Origin: a virus
IMG/VR virus record: IMGVR_UViG_3300046513_000246
Coordinates: 1 to 37,404 of that record
Strand: one strand, 5' to 3'
DNA length: 37,404 nucleotides
Each line of letters begins with the position of its first letter. Within the stretch, counting starts at the first letter, position 1. Made by a program: the position numbers and the translations under genes. Shown piece after piece: positions 1 to 6,346 of this stretch. The notes beneath the pieces were generated by a model that saw only the letters and a program-made list of their open reading frames with translations, had not been told where the DNA came from and made no database searches.

Positions 1-262
1 CAAAAATCTCCCTTGCACTTGCAGAAACATACTCTTGACCAGGCTGAGTTTGCGAAGCGACTTGCGCTGATGGGGCTGTGCTCGCGCTAGCTGCCTTGCT
101 TGTGTCGAATTTGCTGGCGATCACTGCCGCGATTACGAGCGTAACGATTCCACCGCAGAATCCAAGCAATTGTGGACGGAAGCCTTTAATACCGCGCTTT
201 CCGTAGGCTCTCACCACTGCAATCCAACCTGCGACAAACGCCGCTAGAACGACGAGCCCCAT
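1..262 (-). CDS. Small membrane protein, 3' part cut by window edge
   Basis: This is a leftward frame whose start is visible (ATG at 262, preceded by the strong ribosome site AAGGGGA) but whose end lies beyond the window. The visible 87 residues contain two hydrophobic segments (about 3-18 and 31-50) joined by a short basic loop (Arg/Lys-rich, residues 18-29). An Ala/Ser/Gln-rich stretch follows, so the protein is probably inner-membrane with the tail outside or periplasmic. I do not recognise a family. It diverges from the early operon that starts at 510, a position often used in temperate phages for the immunity-side operon, but nothing in the protein supports a repressor role. Confidence 0.6.
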   Translation of the reverse strand, partial: MGLVVLAAFVAGWIAVVRAYGKRGIKGFRPQLLGFCGGIVTLVIAAVIASKFDTSKAASASTAPSAQVASQTQPGQEYVSASAREIF

Positions 263-453
263 TTCCCATCCCCTTAATGGTTGTATCTTGGGAATTTTAC
301 TTGATTCGTTGACAAAAATCATATTTATCCGCTCGCGCCGATAGGATACGGCCGCGATACCTCAGTGCACGGTCTTGTTGGTAAGGCAGCAACTATTGGG
401 CGTTGCTAGGATTTTTAGCCACACTCATGCGCGCAAATTTATTCGTTCGCGTA

Positions 454-481
454 TTGAGTTTTCTATTCATTCATGTATAGT
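454..481 (+). promoter_or_regulatory. Candidate early promoter
   Basis: TTGAGT (454-459), a 16-bp spacer and an extended -10 (TG then TATAGT, 476-481) lie about 22 bp upstream of the GGAG ribosome site of the first early gene. The surrounding 263-509 interval has no credible gene. It holds this promoter and the start region of the divergent membrane-protein gene. A TTGACA at 309-314 has no good -10 at normal spacing, so I do not call it. Confidence 0.5.
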
Positions 482-509
482 TGCTGCTACTGTGTTTCCA
501 GGAGCAATA

Positions 510-788
510 ATGCCCTTCCCCCCTCTCAACCGAACTGATCTCAACTACATCGTTTGCGAGACGGCCGACCGCCTCAAGCAGTCCCTCGCGGCCGGACAAC
601 CGGTTACCACAAAGCTGATCGTCAATAGCATGGCCGAGCGCCTGCGCGACGAACACGTTATAGCTGACTTGGTACAGCGCTCGATGGTTGGTGAAAATGC
701 ATTTGCGGCGCTGACGCGTGAGATCGTCCGCGAAGAGGCTGAGCAGATCGCTCAGGCCACACTGGCCGCCGAGTCGGAGGCAGCGTGA
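510..788 (+). CDS. Early phage protein of unknown function, 92 aa
   Basis: I place the start at ATG 510 because GGAG lies six bases upstream (501-504). The in-frame ATG at 375 would add a basic, low-quality N-terminus lying over the promoter. The product is a small acidic, mostly helical protein with a segment rich in Arg/Glu (about residues 38-55) and an Ala/Glu-rich end. I recognise no domain. It is the first gene of a rightward cluster in which each stop overlaps the next start (GTG at 785 here), so it is probably co-translated with the next two genes. Confidence 0.7.
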   Translation: MPFPPLNRTDLNYIVCETADRLKQSLAAGQPVTTKLIVNSMAERLRDEHVIADLVQRSMVGENAFAALTREIVREEAEQIAQATLAAESEAA

Positions 789-931
789 AATCCTTCGTGA
801 TCATCATCGCCCGGCGCGCCGCGACGCCTGAGCAGCGCACTGTGATGGCTGAGTCGAGCGGCCAAGCCGCTGAGCACGCCGCCGGCCTGTACGACGAGCC
901 TTGCGGCATCACCGTTCGAGAGGGTCGCTGA
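785..931 (+). CDS. Small early ORF, 48 aa
   Basis: The GTG start at 785 overlaps the previous stop (GTGA) and has GGAGG upstream at 776-780. The stop at 929-931 overlaps the ATG of the next gene. The 48-residue product begins with a short hydrophobic run (FVIII) followed by Arg/Ala/Glu-rich sequence. No family is recognised. Support comes mainly from the four-base overlap at its front, the one-base overlap at its end and the good ribosome site. Confidence 0.55.
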   Translation: MKSFVIIIARRAATPEQRTVMAESSGQAAEHAAGLYDEPCGITVREGR

Positions 932-1143
932 TGGACTTCTCTATTCGCTTGCGCACGGCCGAAGACGATTTGGCAGAAAAGCGAGCCGCGCTCATGCAGC
1001 TCGTTACACCGGCGAAGGCTGGTCGCCAGGATCGCGAGCCCAAAGCCGCTACTCGTCGCGCCGTGAAGCTGATCCACGTGCCGGCCGCTCACGGCGAAGT
1101 TCGTGCAACCGAACAGACCGAGTCACGCCATGGCAACCGCTAA
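931..1143 (+). CDS. Small basic early protein, 70 aa
   Basis: ATG 931 overlaps the preceding TGA (TGATG), implying translational coupling. An upstream in-frame ATG at 901 would run through the previous gene and is less likely. The product has a short charged helix (RTAEDDLAEKRAAL, about residues 8-21) followed by a Lys/Arg-rich region. That composition fits a small nucleic-acid-binding or regulatory phage protein, but there is no recognisable domain. Its 3' end overlaps the next gene by 14 bases. Confidence 0.55.
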   Translation: MDFSIRLRTAEDDLAEKRAALMQLVTPAKAGRQDREPKAATRRAVKLIHVPAAHGEVRATEQTESRHGNR

Positions 1144-1336
1144 GGATTTCCGCCGAGGCATTGCCGAGTGTTCCAAGGATGCGATCGCGAGGTATCCAAC
1201 GAACGATCTCGACCGCCTCAACTGCTTCGTTGCGCTGTTTTGTGGCTGGATTAGGGATGACGAGCCAGAGGCCGCCGCAGATCTGTGGCGCGTCTTATCC
1301 CCAACAGAGCCCATGCGCAACCCTGACGGGGCATGA
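1130..1336 (+). CDS. Small early protein, 68 aa
   Basis: I chose ATG 1130, inside the end of the previous gene. The alternative ATG at 1103 gives an N-terminus that merely shadows it. There is no strong ribosome site, so translation is probably coupled. The product has a helical front half and a hydrophobic Cys/Phe/Trp patch (CFVALFCGWI, residues 32-41). Function is unknown. It ends ten bases before the 3' end of the leftward gene at 1346-1828, so the two transcripts converge. Confidence 0.55.
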   Translation: MATAKDFRRGIAECSKDAIARYPTNDLDRLNCFVALFCGWIRDDEPEAAADLWRVLSPTEPMRNPDGA

Positions 1337-1345
1337 CATGCGATC

Positions 1346-1828
1346 TCACCAGTTCTTTGCCCATGACGAGGTTGAGCGCGCCACTTCGAATTTCCCAGGC
1401 TCCTTATCCGAAGGAACGTTGCCATGAACATGACAATGCAGCGCTACGCCGACTGGCTGAAGGAACGTTTTTACGCCCTGAGCTACGCAGTTTGCGCAAA
1501 TGTCTACCGGCACCTGTCCAGCTTCCAAAGGCGCCTTCGATCGGTAGACGAGACCACCACGCGCGGTCCGGTGAAGTTCGTAGTTATCCAGGTCCGCATT
1601 CCGCTTCTGAAGCTCACGGATCTGTTCTTCGAGCTGGCGTTCTCTCTCGGCCAGAGCCGACTGCTTTTCTTGGAGCGCCAAAGCGCGGTCCGTGACGTCC
1701 ATGAGCCGGTCCTTCATGTCGCGGACCGCGTCCTCGATAAGTCTGTCGTCACGGGCAGCGATCGCTGCCTTGGCGGTATCGAGCGTAGCTCTACACGCGG
1801 CAATAGCAGCGGCAAGTGAAAGTTCCAT
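1346..1828 (-). CDS. Coiled-coil protein with a C-terminal zinc-ribbon-like half, 160 aa
   Basis: A leftward gene within the rightward early cluster. Residues about 30-82 are strongly heptad-like and Glu/Gln/Arg-rich, a coiled coil. After a conserved-looking ELHRTARGG turn (about 84-92) come Cys111-x2-Cys114 and Cys132-His133/His135, which could bind one zinc. This layout, long helix then small metal-binding C-terminus, recurs in phage and prophage proteins of unknown role. ATG 1828 has AAAGGAA upstream. Immediately upstream lies a promoter with paired palindromes (1845-1897). The rightward frame through the same DNA (1424-1819) is a shadow. Confidence 0.75.
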   Translation of the reverse strand: MELSLAAAIAACRATLDTAKAAIAARDDRLIEDAVRDMKDRLMDVTDRALALQEKQSALAERERQLEEQIRELQKRNADLDNYELHRTARGGLVYRSKAPLEAGQVPVDICANCVAQGVKTFLQPVGVALHCHVHGNVPSDKEPGKFEVARSTSSWAKNW

Positions 1829-1844
1829 GGGCGGTTCCTTTCAA

Positions 1845-1897
1845 AACAAATTGTTGTGTGGAAATAACAATTTAGCACGGGTGGAATCGCCCGCCAA
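1845..1897 (-). promoter_or_regulatory. Leftward promoter with palindromic operator-like repeats
   Basis: Read leftward, TTGGCG (1892-1897), 17 bp and TAAATT (1869-1874) form a moderate promoter for the coiled-coil gene. Two palindromic elements overlap its start region: the perfect AACAA-A-TTGTT (1845-1855), and AAATTGTT (1848-1855) facing AACAATTT (1866-1873) across 10 bp. Such symmetry at a start site suggests repressor control. A related ACAA-T-TTGT lies upstream of the other leftward early gene (3760-3768). Confidence 0.45.
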
Positions 1898-1931
1898 TTC
1901 AATCGCAATACTTTAACTAGGGAGCACCGAC

Positions 1932-2024
1932 ATGCGCCTCATCGCCATCTACCGCTACTACCGCTCCACCGGGGCTCCGCGCGTGGCGGCCCTGCGCCGT
2001 GCCTTCCGGCTTCTGGTGAGCTGA
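1932..2024 (+). CDS. Micro-ORF, 30 aa basic peptide
   Basis: ATG 1932 is preceded by GGGAGC (1920-1925), and the stop lies one base before the next ATG (2026). The 30-residue product starts MRLIAIYRYYRS and is rich in Arg, Tyr and Leu, resembling the very small basic ORFs common in early regions of betaproteobacterial phages. No function can be given. Support is the ribosome site and the tight spacing. Confidence 0.5.
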   Translation: MRLIAIYRYYRSTGAPRVAALRRAFRLLVS

Positions 2025-2025
2025 C

Positions 2026-2220
2026 ATGGACACCGTCCTGCCAGATCGCGCAGCGCTGGAGATCGCGCACCGCTGGCTTCGGACGCCCTCCCCGCTCGAC
2101 GAAATGTTGAAGAACCCGGCCCTCAAAATCATTTTGGTGGCCATCGCCCGCCGGCACATGCAGCGCCGCAGCGGATTCGATGTGAAGAAGCTGCAGGCCA
2201 ACGATAAGGAAGAAGCGTGA
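2026..2220 (+). CDS. Small early protein, 64 aa
   Basis: ATG 2026 follows GGTGAG inside the end of the micro-ORF. The stop TGA (2218-2220) overlaps the GTG start of the ParB-like gene. The product is helical and basic, with a hydrophobic core (LKIILVAIARRH, about residues 33-44). No family is recognised. The position directly in front of the ParB-like gene, with overlap, suggests they are translated together. Confidence 0.6.
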   Translation: MDTVLPDRAALEIAHRWLRTPSPLDEMLKNPALKIILVAIARRHMQRRSGFDVKKLQANDKEEA

Positions 2221-3140
2221 GCGCGCCCCACTACAACAAGTCCGAAAGCTTTGTCTCGCTAAAGGTCGCCGCCGAGAAGAAGATCCACGGCGACAGCGTC
2301 TCGAAAGTGACCTCGTTCGCGGTGGATCCGCGCCTGCTGGAGGTCGAGGAAGGTTTCAACGCGCGCCCGCTGAACATGGAGCACGTGGCCGAGATGTCCA
2401 TCGCCCTGCAGAACGGCGCGATTTTCCCGCCTCTGGAGGTGCGCGTCGAGGAGGGGCACATCATCCTCGTGGACGGCCACCACCGCCGCGCAGCAGCTCT
2501 CGACGCGGTCGCGAAGGGCTTCGAGATCAAGTCGCTCGACTGTCGCCAATTCCGCGGCGGCGATGCGGATCGCGTCGCCCACATGATCACCAGTGCGGGC
2601 GGTCTGCCGCTAACGCCTCTCCAGCTCGGCATCCAGTTGCGCAAGCTGCTTGGCTTCGGCTGGACGGAAAAGCAGATCGCGACGCGCATCGGCAAGTCCA
2701 TGGAGCACGTGAAGAACACGATCCTCCTGGCCGAGGCAAACAGCGACGTGCACAAGGCCGTCAACGCTGGCGAGGTGTCGAGCACGACGGCCGCGGCGCT
2801 GGTGAAGAAGCACGGCAGCAAGGCCGGCAAGGTGATCGAGGCCGGCGTGGCGAAGGCCAAGGCCAGCGGCAAGGCCAAAGCGACGCCGAAAATGTTTGCC
2901 GAGGCGCCAACGGAATCGAACACCCTCAAGGTCACGCTCGAATGGATCACGGTGGCAGCCCGACTGCCGGACGACGACATCACGGTGCTCGCGGCCCTCA
3001 CCGACGGCAAGGTCTCTCTCATGTACCGCGACGGGATGGGCTGGCGCGCCGAGGACGGCATGCCAATTGAACCCGAGCGCGTGACGCACTGGATGCATCC
3101 GCCAGCTGCACCAAACATGCCGCAGCCCAGCGCGCAGTAA
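2217..3140 (+). CDS. ParB/sulfiredoxin-fold protein fused to a DUF551 domain, 307 aa
   Basis: The N-terminal part is a ParB-N/Srx fold: LNMEHVAEM (about 52-60), then the signature GHHRRAA (87-93), the motif that binds CTP in ParB and is used for nuclease or ATPase activity in relatives. A KorB/ParB-type helix-turn-helix follows (about 147-172, W-T-E-K-Q-I-A-x-R-I-G-K-S). After an Ala/Lys linker (about 200-228), residues about 242-297 match DUF551 (WITVxxRLPDDD at the front, VTHWMHPP at the end). It may bind phage DNA for regulation or as a ParB-like methylase/nuclease-associated factor. There is no ParA gene, so partition is unlikely. GTG 2217 overlaps the previous stop. Confidence 0.82.
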   Translation: MSAPHYNKSESFVSLKVAAEKKIHGDSVSKVTSFAVDPRLLEVEEGFNARPLNMEHVAEMSIALQNGAIFPPLEVRVEEGHIILVDGHHRRAAALDAVAKGFEIKSLDCRQFRGGDADRVAHMITSAGGLPLTPLQLGIQLRKLLGFGWTEKQIATRIGKSMEHVKNTILLAEANSDVHKAVNAGEVSSTTAAALVKKHGSKAGKVIEAGVAKAKASGKAKATPKMFAEAPTESNTLKVTLEWITVAARLPDDDITVLAALTDGKVSLMYRDGMGWRAEDGMPIEPERVTHWMHPPAAPNMPQPSAQ

Positions 3141-3175
3141 CCACCCTACGAACCCAATTTCTTTGAGAGATCGAA

Positions 3176-3427
3176 ATGCACCAGGTCAAATCCACCAGTA
3201 ATGACGCCGTCATCGTCCACGGCCCGGCAGGCTGCGGCAAGTCCCGCCACGCCGCAGCGCTCGCGCGGCACTACGGCAAGACCGTGATCATCGACGACTG
3301 GCAGCCGCGCGCCGGCGCAAGCGTACCTGCAAACGCGCTGGCACTCACTAACGCATCGCCACCGCCGGACAACGCCATCGAGTTCTCGACCGCCATGCGT
3401 GCGGCTGGTGTTGCTACTCGTCGTTGA
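3176..3427 (+). CDS. Mini P-loop protein, 83 aa
   Basis: The N-terminal half holds a clear Walker A motif, GPAGCGKS (residues 16-23), preceded by a beta strand (AVIVH) and followed by a helix and a second strand (KTVIIDDW, about 36-43) whose Asp pair could serve as Walker B. At 83 aa it is far shorter than a normal P-loop NTPase, so it is a minimal or degenerate nucleotide-binding protein. ATG 3176 has GAGAGA upstream. The last 14 bases overlap the end of the leftward gene 3414-3731. Confidence 0.65.
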   Translation: MHQVKSTSNDAVIVHGPAGCGKSRHAAALARHYGKTVIIDDWQPRAGASVPANALALTNASPPPDNAIEFSTAMRAAGVATRR

Positions 3428-3731
3428 TCTGAAGCTTCGCGAACACCTGAAGACGCTTCGAATATGCGGCCCAGTTCTCGGCACTGTCCGTCGGCGCGCA
3501 GCCAGCGTTGTAGAAGTAAATCCGGTCCAGGCTTGGCGATCCTTTATAGGACATCGCTTCGGCTTTTGCCGCAGTCAGGCCCTTCAGATTCTGTGCACTC
3601 GGGTGGTCCTCGTACACGACCCAGTCCTTGCGAGGTTCGCCCAGCGGTTTGTAGTAGCGGTTCAAGGCGATGTAACGGCCGTCTTCCAAGCGGTCGAGGC
3701 AGTACGGAAAGTAGAGATGTCGAGCAGACAC
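3414..3731 (-). CDS. Leftward early-region protein, 105 aa, unknown
   Basis: This is the second leftward gene embedded in the early cluster. It starts at GTG 3731 with GAGGAA upstream. The Tyr/Arg-rich N-terminus (HLYFPYCLDRLEDGRYIALNR region) looks like a small compact beta-rich domain, and a WVVYEDHPSA stretch (about 37-46) precedes a helical C-terminal half. No family is recognised. Amino-acid composition and the ribosome site are convincing, and the opposite-strand frames are poor. It converges on the mini P-loop gene and diverges from the 114-aa gene at 3798. Confidence 0.65.
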   Translation of the reverse strand: MSARHLYFPYCLDRLEDGRYIALNRYYKPLGEPRKDWVVYEDHPSAQNLKGLTAAKAEAMSYKGSPSLDRIYFYNAGCAPTDSAENWAAYSKRLQVFAKLQINDE

Positions 3732-3759
3732 GGCAATTCCTCAAAAGTTTCATTTAAAC

Positions 3760-3768
3760 ACAATTTGT
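3760..3768. promoter_or_regulatory. Palindrome between divergent early genes
   Basis: ACAA-T-TTGT is a perfect 9-bp palindrome in the 66-bp divergent gap (3732-3797). It resembles AACAA-A-TTGTT upstream of the other leftward early gene (1845-1855). Both sit upstream of a leftward early gene. No strong promoter hexamers could be fixed here. Confidence 0.3.
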
Positions 3769-3797
3769 ATCACAACCAGAAAGGAGAAATTCCTCGT

Positions 3798-4142
3798 ATG
3801 AGTACCCAAGCATTTGCCCTGTTTCTGCAGGACCTGCGCGACGGACGCGCCCACTCCGAACTGTCGGCCGGCTTGGCCGACCTGCTCGCCGCCGTAAAAG
3901 ACACCGGCAAGGCCGGCAGCCTGACCCTCCAGCTGAAGGTCAAGCCGGGCGCGCGCGGCAAGGACGTCGACAAGGTAGTCATCGTCGACAACGTCAAGGT
4001 CGACCTGCCCAAGCCCGAGCGTGGCGAGGACTTCTTCTGGGTCACCGACGACAACGAGCTCTCCCGCAAGCATCCCCGTCAGCAATCGCTCGAGCTGCGC
4101 GAAGCGACGGTACCCCAACCACTCCAACTTAAGGAAGCGTAA
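3798..4142 (+). CDS. Early phage protein, 114 aa, usually paired with DUF2303
   Basis: I place the start at ATG 3798 (ribosome site AAGGAG at 3781-3786). The open frame upstream to 3399 only shadows the leftward gene. The product has a helical N-terminus (LDVL-like turn, residues 1-38), a central strand pair (TLQLKVKPG and VVIVDNVKVDLP), and a FFWVTDDNELSRKHPRQ segment (about 83-98) typical of small phage proteins encoded next to DUF2303 genes. The stop overlaps the next start (TAATG), so translation is coupled. Biochemical role is unknown. Confidence 0.72.
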   Translation: MSTQAFALFLQDLRDGRAHSELSAGLADLLAAVKDTGKAGSLTLQLKVKPGARGKDVDKVVIVDNVKVDLPKPERGEDFFWVTDDNELSRKHPRQQSLELREATVPQPLQLKEA

Positions 4143-5035
4143 TGTCCGAAACCCAGAACACGCCCGTATCCGGCCTCGTCGCCGGCCAGCTGGCCGCAGC
4201 CGTCCAAACTCAGGAGCACCTGAGGATCGACGACTCCACCATCGAAAAGATCGGCGCCCTCACCGTGGCCGCTGCCAACGTGCGGTCGGTCGGCGACGCG
4301 CATTACTTGGTGCTGCCGCCGGAGTACAAGCACGTCGACATCACGAAGGCAATCGAGGAAGCGCTGCCGGAACCACACCGCAAGCGCGGCACGGTCGCGC
4401 TGGCCGATCTCCCGAGCTTCCTCGCTTACGTGACCGAGCAGGCTCCGGCCGCCGACACCTACATCTACGCCAATCCGGAGACGCGCACGCTGACGGCAGT
4501 GCTCAACGATCACGGCCGCAGCTTTGTGGGGATGCCGGGGTGGCGTGACTTCCGCGCGGTCTATACCGCTGAACTGAGCCGTGAATTCTCGGCCTGGTTC
4601 AAACACGACCGCACGCCAATGGAGCAAGAGCAGTTCGCGACCTTCCTCGAAGACAACGTCGCGGACATTGCGGAACCGAGCGGCGAGACCATGCTGCAGG
4701 TCGCGCTGACGCTCCAGGCCAAGACCGAAGTGGCGTTCAGCTCGCACCGCCGCCTCGACAACGGCCAGGTGCAGCTGTCGTACACCGAGACCATTGATGC
4801 GCGCGCAGGCGCGGGCGACATCATGATCCCGCGCGAATTCGCACTGGGCCTGCGCCTCTTCAAGAACGGCGACGGCTACAAGGTCCGCGCGCGCCTGAAG
4901 TATCGCCTGGGCGCTGGCAAGGTCAAGTTCTGGTACGAGCTGGACCGCGCCGAGAACGCGATCGAGGACGCATTCAAGGCGTACGTCGAGCAGGCGCGCG
5001 CGAGCGGCTATCAGGTCCTGATCGGCCGGCCGTAA
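4142..5035 (+). CDS. DUF2303 (YfdQ-like) family protein, 297 aa
   Basis: The length and sequence style match DUF2303, a family in the early region of many temperate phages and prophages (E. coli YfdQ is the namesake). Recognisable parts are the YLVLPPEYKHVDIT block (about 58-71), the LADLPSFLAYV block (about 92-102), the DHGRSFVGMPGWRDFRA block (about 123-140) and a basic C-terminal half with FWYELDR (about 262-268). Activity is not established. Neighbourhoods with recombination and regulatory genes suggest a DNA-metabolism or host-takeover role. ATG 4142 overlaps the previous stop. Confidence 0.85.
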   Translation: MSETQNTPVSGLVAGQLAAAVQTQEHLRIDDSTIEKIGALTVAAANVRSVGDAHYLVLPPEYKHVDITKAIEEALPEPHRKRGTVALADLPSFLAYVTEQAPAADTYIYANPETRTLTAVLNDHGRSFVGMPGWRDFRAVYTAELSREFSAWFKHDRTPMEQEQFATFLEDNVADIAEPSGETMLQVALTLQAKTEVAFSSHRRLDNGQVQLSYTETIDARAGAGDIMIPREFALGLRLFKNGDGYKVRARLKYRLGAGKVKFWYELDRAENAIEDAFKAYVEQARASGYQVLIGRP

Positions 5036-5051
5036 GCAAGGAGCACCCGCC

Positions 5052-5456
5052 ATGCCTCGTTTCCATAAGCGGTTCCAGTTCCAGCCGAAAGCCAACGTCC
5101 CTATGGTCACCGAGACCCGAGACCGCCTCGCGCTTGAGCTTCGCATGGCGGGCGAATCCCTGATCGGCCAGCCGACGATCGACGCGTACAACCTACTCAC
5201 CAGAACGTTTGCGACCCTGAACCGCGCCGGGATGGCTTCCGTGGTTGACCCGGGCTCTCTGACCCTGAACGTCATCTGCGATCGCTTTGAACAGACCGGC
5301 AGTATCACCGTGGAGCCCGAGGAAGCCACTCACCTCCGCCAAGTGATCGCGGAGGCAGACGCGGGCATACATCGCATTCCGCTACAGAAATTTGATAAGG
5401 CAGTGGCCGAGGTTAAGGCGTTCTTCGTCTTGGTCGGCGGATCCGACGAGGGCTGA
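5052..5456 (+). CDS. Early phage protein, 134 aa, unknown
   Basis: ATG 5052 has AAGGAG upstream (5038-5043). The product is a compact, mostly helical protein. A Leu/Arg-rich amphipathic stretch (about residues 22-55) is followed by a block of acidic residues (VEPEEATHLRQVIAEAD, about 85-101). Sequences of this form, about 130 aa and in the same operon as DUF2303, are common in betaproteobacterial prophages and lack an assigned function. It ends four bases before the next gene. Confidence 0.7.
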   Translation: MPRFHKRFQFQPKANVPMVTETRDRLALELRMAGESLIGQPTIDAYNLLTRTFATLNRAGMASVVDPGSLTLNVICDRFEQTGSITVEPEEATHLRQVIAEADAGIHRIPLQKFDKAVAEVKAFFVLVGGSDEG

Positions 5457-5460
5457 GCAC

Positions 5461-5655
5461 ATGAAATTTGGAATAGCCGATCCGGCCAGCACGGCGCTTT
5501 ACCGCGCGAACACTCACGCCAGCCCGCCGTTGGATCTCCGCCGCAAGCGCTGCATGTGCGGCAAGGTCGTCACGGCCAAGCAACTCACCCAGCAGGGCGG
5601 ATGTGACGCATGCGCTCATGCCAAGACGAGCGACGTGATGCGGAGGGCAGCGTGA
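5461..5655 (+). CDS. Small zinc-binding-like protein, 64 aa
   Basis: I chose ATG 5461. An in-frame start further upstream would overlap the previous gene. Cys31-x-Cys33 and Cys48-x2-Cys51 form a CxC...CxxC set spaced like a zinc knuckle, flanked by basic residues (RRKR, 27-30). It could bind nucleic acid or a protein partner. There is no named family. The stop overlaps the GTG of the next gene. Confidence 0.6.
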   Translation: MKFGIADPASTALYRANTHASPPLDLRRKRCMCGKVVTAKQLTQQGGCDACAHAKTSDVMRRAA

Positions 5656-5930
5656 TTGATCTTTCTGGCCAAGACGTTCCGCTCGACCAGGACGCCTACC
5701 GTCATCAGCTGTTGCTTCTGAAATCCGCGCATTGCGGACGGCCTGTCGTGCACGAAGGGTTGAACCAGTTCATCAACAGCCTGACTCTGTATCAAGACGG
5801 CGGCAGGGTCGCGATGCTCGTCTACCTGGCCGGGAAAAAAGACGGAATCGACAGCTCGGAGATTCGCGTGAAGTCGAGCGCGAACAACACCACTAACGAA
5901 GGGAATAGCGATGCCGGACAACCTGAATAA
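5652..5930 (+). CDS. Small early protein, 92 aa
   Basis: GTG 5652 overlaps the previous TGA and has GGAGG at 5642-5646. The alternative ATG 5610 would overlap the zinc-knuckle gene by 46 bases. The product is predicted helical up to about residue 55 and ends in a Ser/Asn/Thr-rich tail that looks disordered. No family is recognised. The last 20 bases overlap the next gene. Confidence 0.55.
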   Translation: MIDLSGQDVPLDQDAYRHQLLLLKSAHCGRPVVHEGLNQFINSLTLYQDGGRVAMLVYLAGKKDGIDSSEIRVKSSANNTTNEGNSDAGQPE

Positions 5931-6177
5931 TTTGCACGTGGACGGCACGCCAATCCGTCGGCCATTGGCGCATCGAATTGCGCAGGAGCTGCGCCACCTG
6001 CACCCGAGCTGGACCGAAGACGAGATCGTCACCGAGGCAAAGGCTCAGGCGATCGCACAGCTGCGCGGCAGGGAGCGAGCGACTATGTGTAAGGAACTGA
6101 TGTCGAACACAACGATTGAGAAGCCGCTGGGACAAAGAAAGGAAATGACTGATGAATGCAATTGTGGTGCACCTTGA
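5911..6177 (+). CDS. Small early protein, 88 aa
   Basis: ATG 5911 is preceded by GAAGGGA. The first 55 residues (LHPSWTEDEIVTEAKAQAIAQ region) form a charged helical pair. The end carries a Cys-x-Cys pair (ECNCGAP). Function unknown. The frame overlaps xis by 26 bases. This makes coupling to xis translation likely and places it in the same rightward transcript. Confidence 0.55.
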   Translation: MPDNLNNLHVDGTPIRRPLAHRIAQELRHLHPSWTEDEIVTEAKAQAIAQLRGRERATMCKELMSNTTIEKPLGQRKEMTDECNCGAP

Positions 6178-6346
6178 ATGGGTCCTGATCCCAGTCTTTG
6201 CGGGCCTCACGGGTTACAGCGAAAAAGCCGTCCGCCGTAAGATCGAGGACGGCGTTTGGTTGGAAGGAAAGCACTACAGAAAAGCCCCAGACGGCCGGAT
6301 TACAATGAATCTTCAGGAATACTACAAGTGGGTCGAGCAAAATTAA
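6152..6346 (+). CDS. xis: Excisionase (Xis), 64 aa
   Basis: The sequence WVLIPVFAGLTGYSEKAVRRKI (first strand-helix-turn) followed by DGVWLEGKHYRKAPDGRITM and a terminal YYKWVE is the winged-helix excisionase pattern seen in phages with DUF3596-type integrases. The protein would bind near the attachment site, bend DNA and steer integrase toward excision. It ends 18 bases after the integrase start (GTG 6328), so the two are co-translated. Xis directly upstream of int is the usual order. Confidence 0.85.
   Translation: MNAIVVHLEWVLIPVFAGLTGYSEKAVRRKIEDGVWLEGKHYRKAPDGRITMNLQEYYKWVEQN

Noticed and set aside
309-347. TTGACA at 309 as a promoter
   Set aside because: The only -10-like sequence (GATAGGAT) is about 27 bp away, beyond a normal spacer.
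1338-1427. 29-aa rightward micro-ORF
   Set aside because: It overlaps the leftward gene end and shows no independent support beyond a nearby GGGG.
1424-1819. 131-aa rightward frame with a fair ribosome site
   Set aside because: The opposite-strand coiled-coil/zinc protein is far more convincing; both cannot be full genes of this length.
4079-5329. 416-aa leftward reading frame
   Set aside because: It lies antisense to the DUF2303 and neighbouring genes, which have good ribosome sites and family matches.
6256-6327. Longer integrase start at 6256
   Set aside because: It reads through xis in another frame; GTG 6328 gives the family N-terminus and has a ribosome site.
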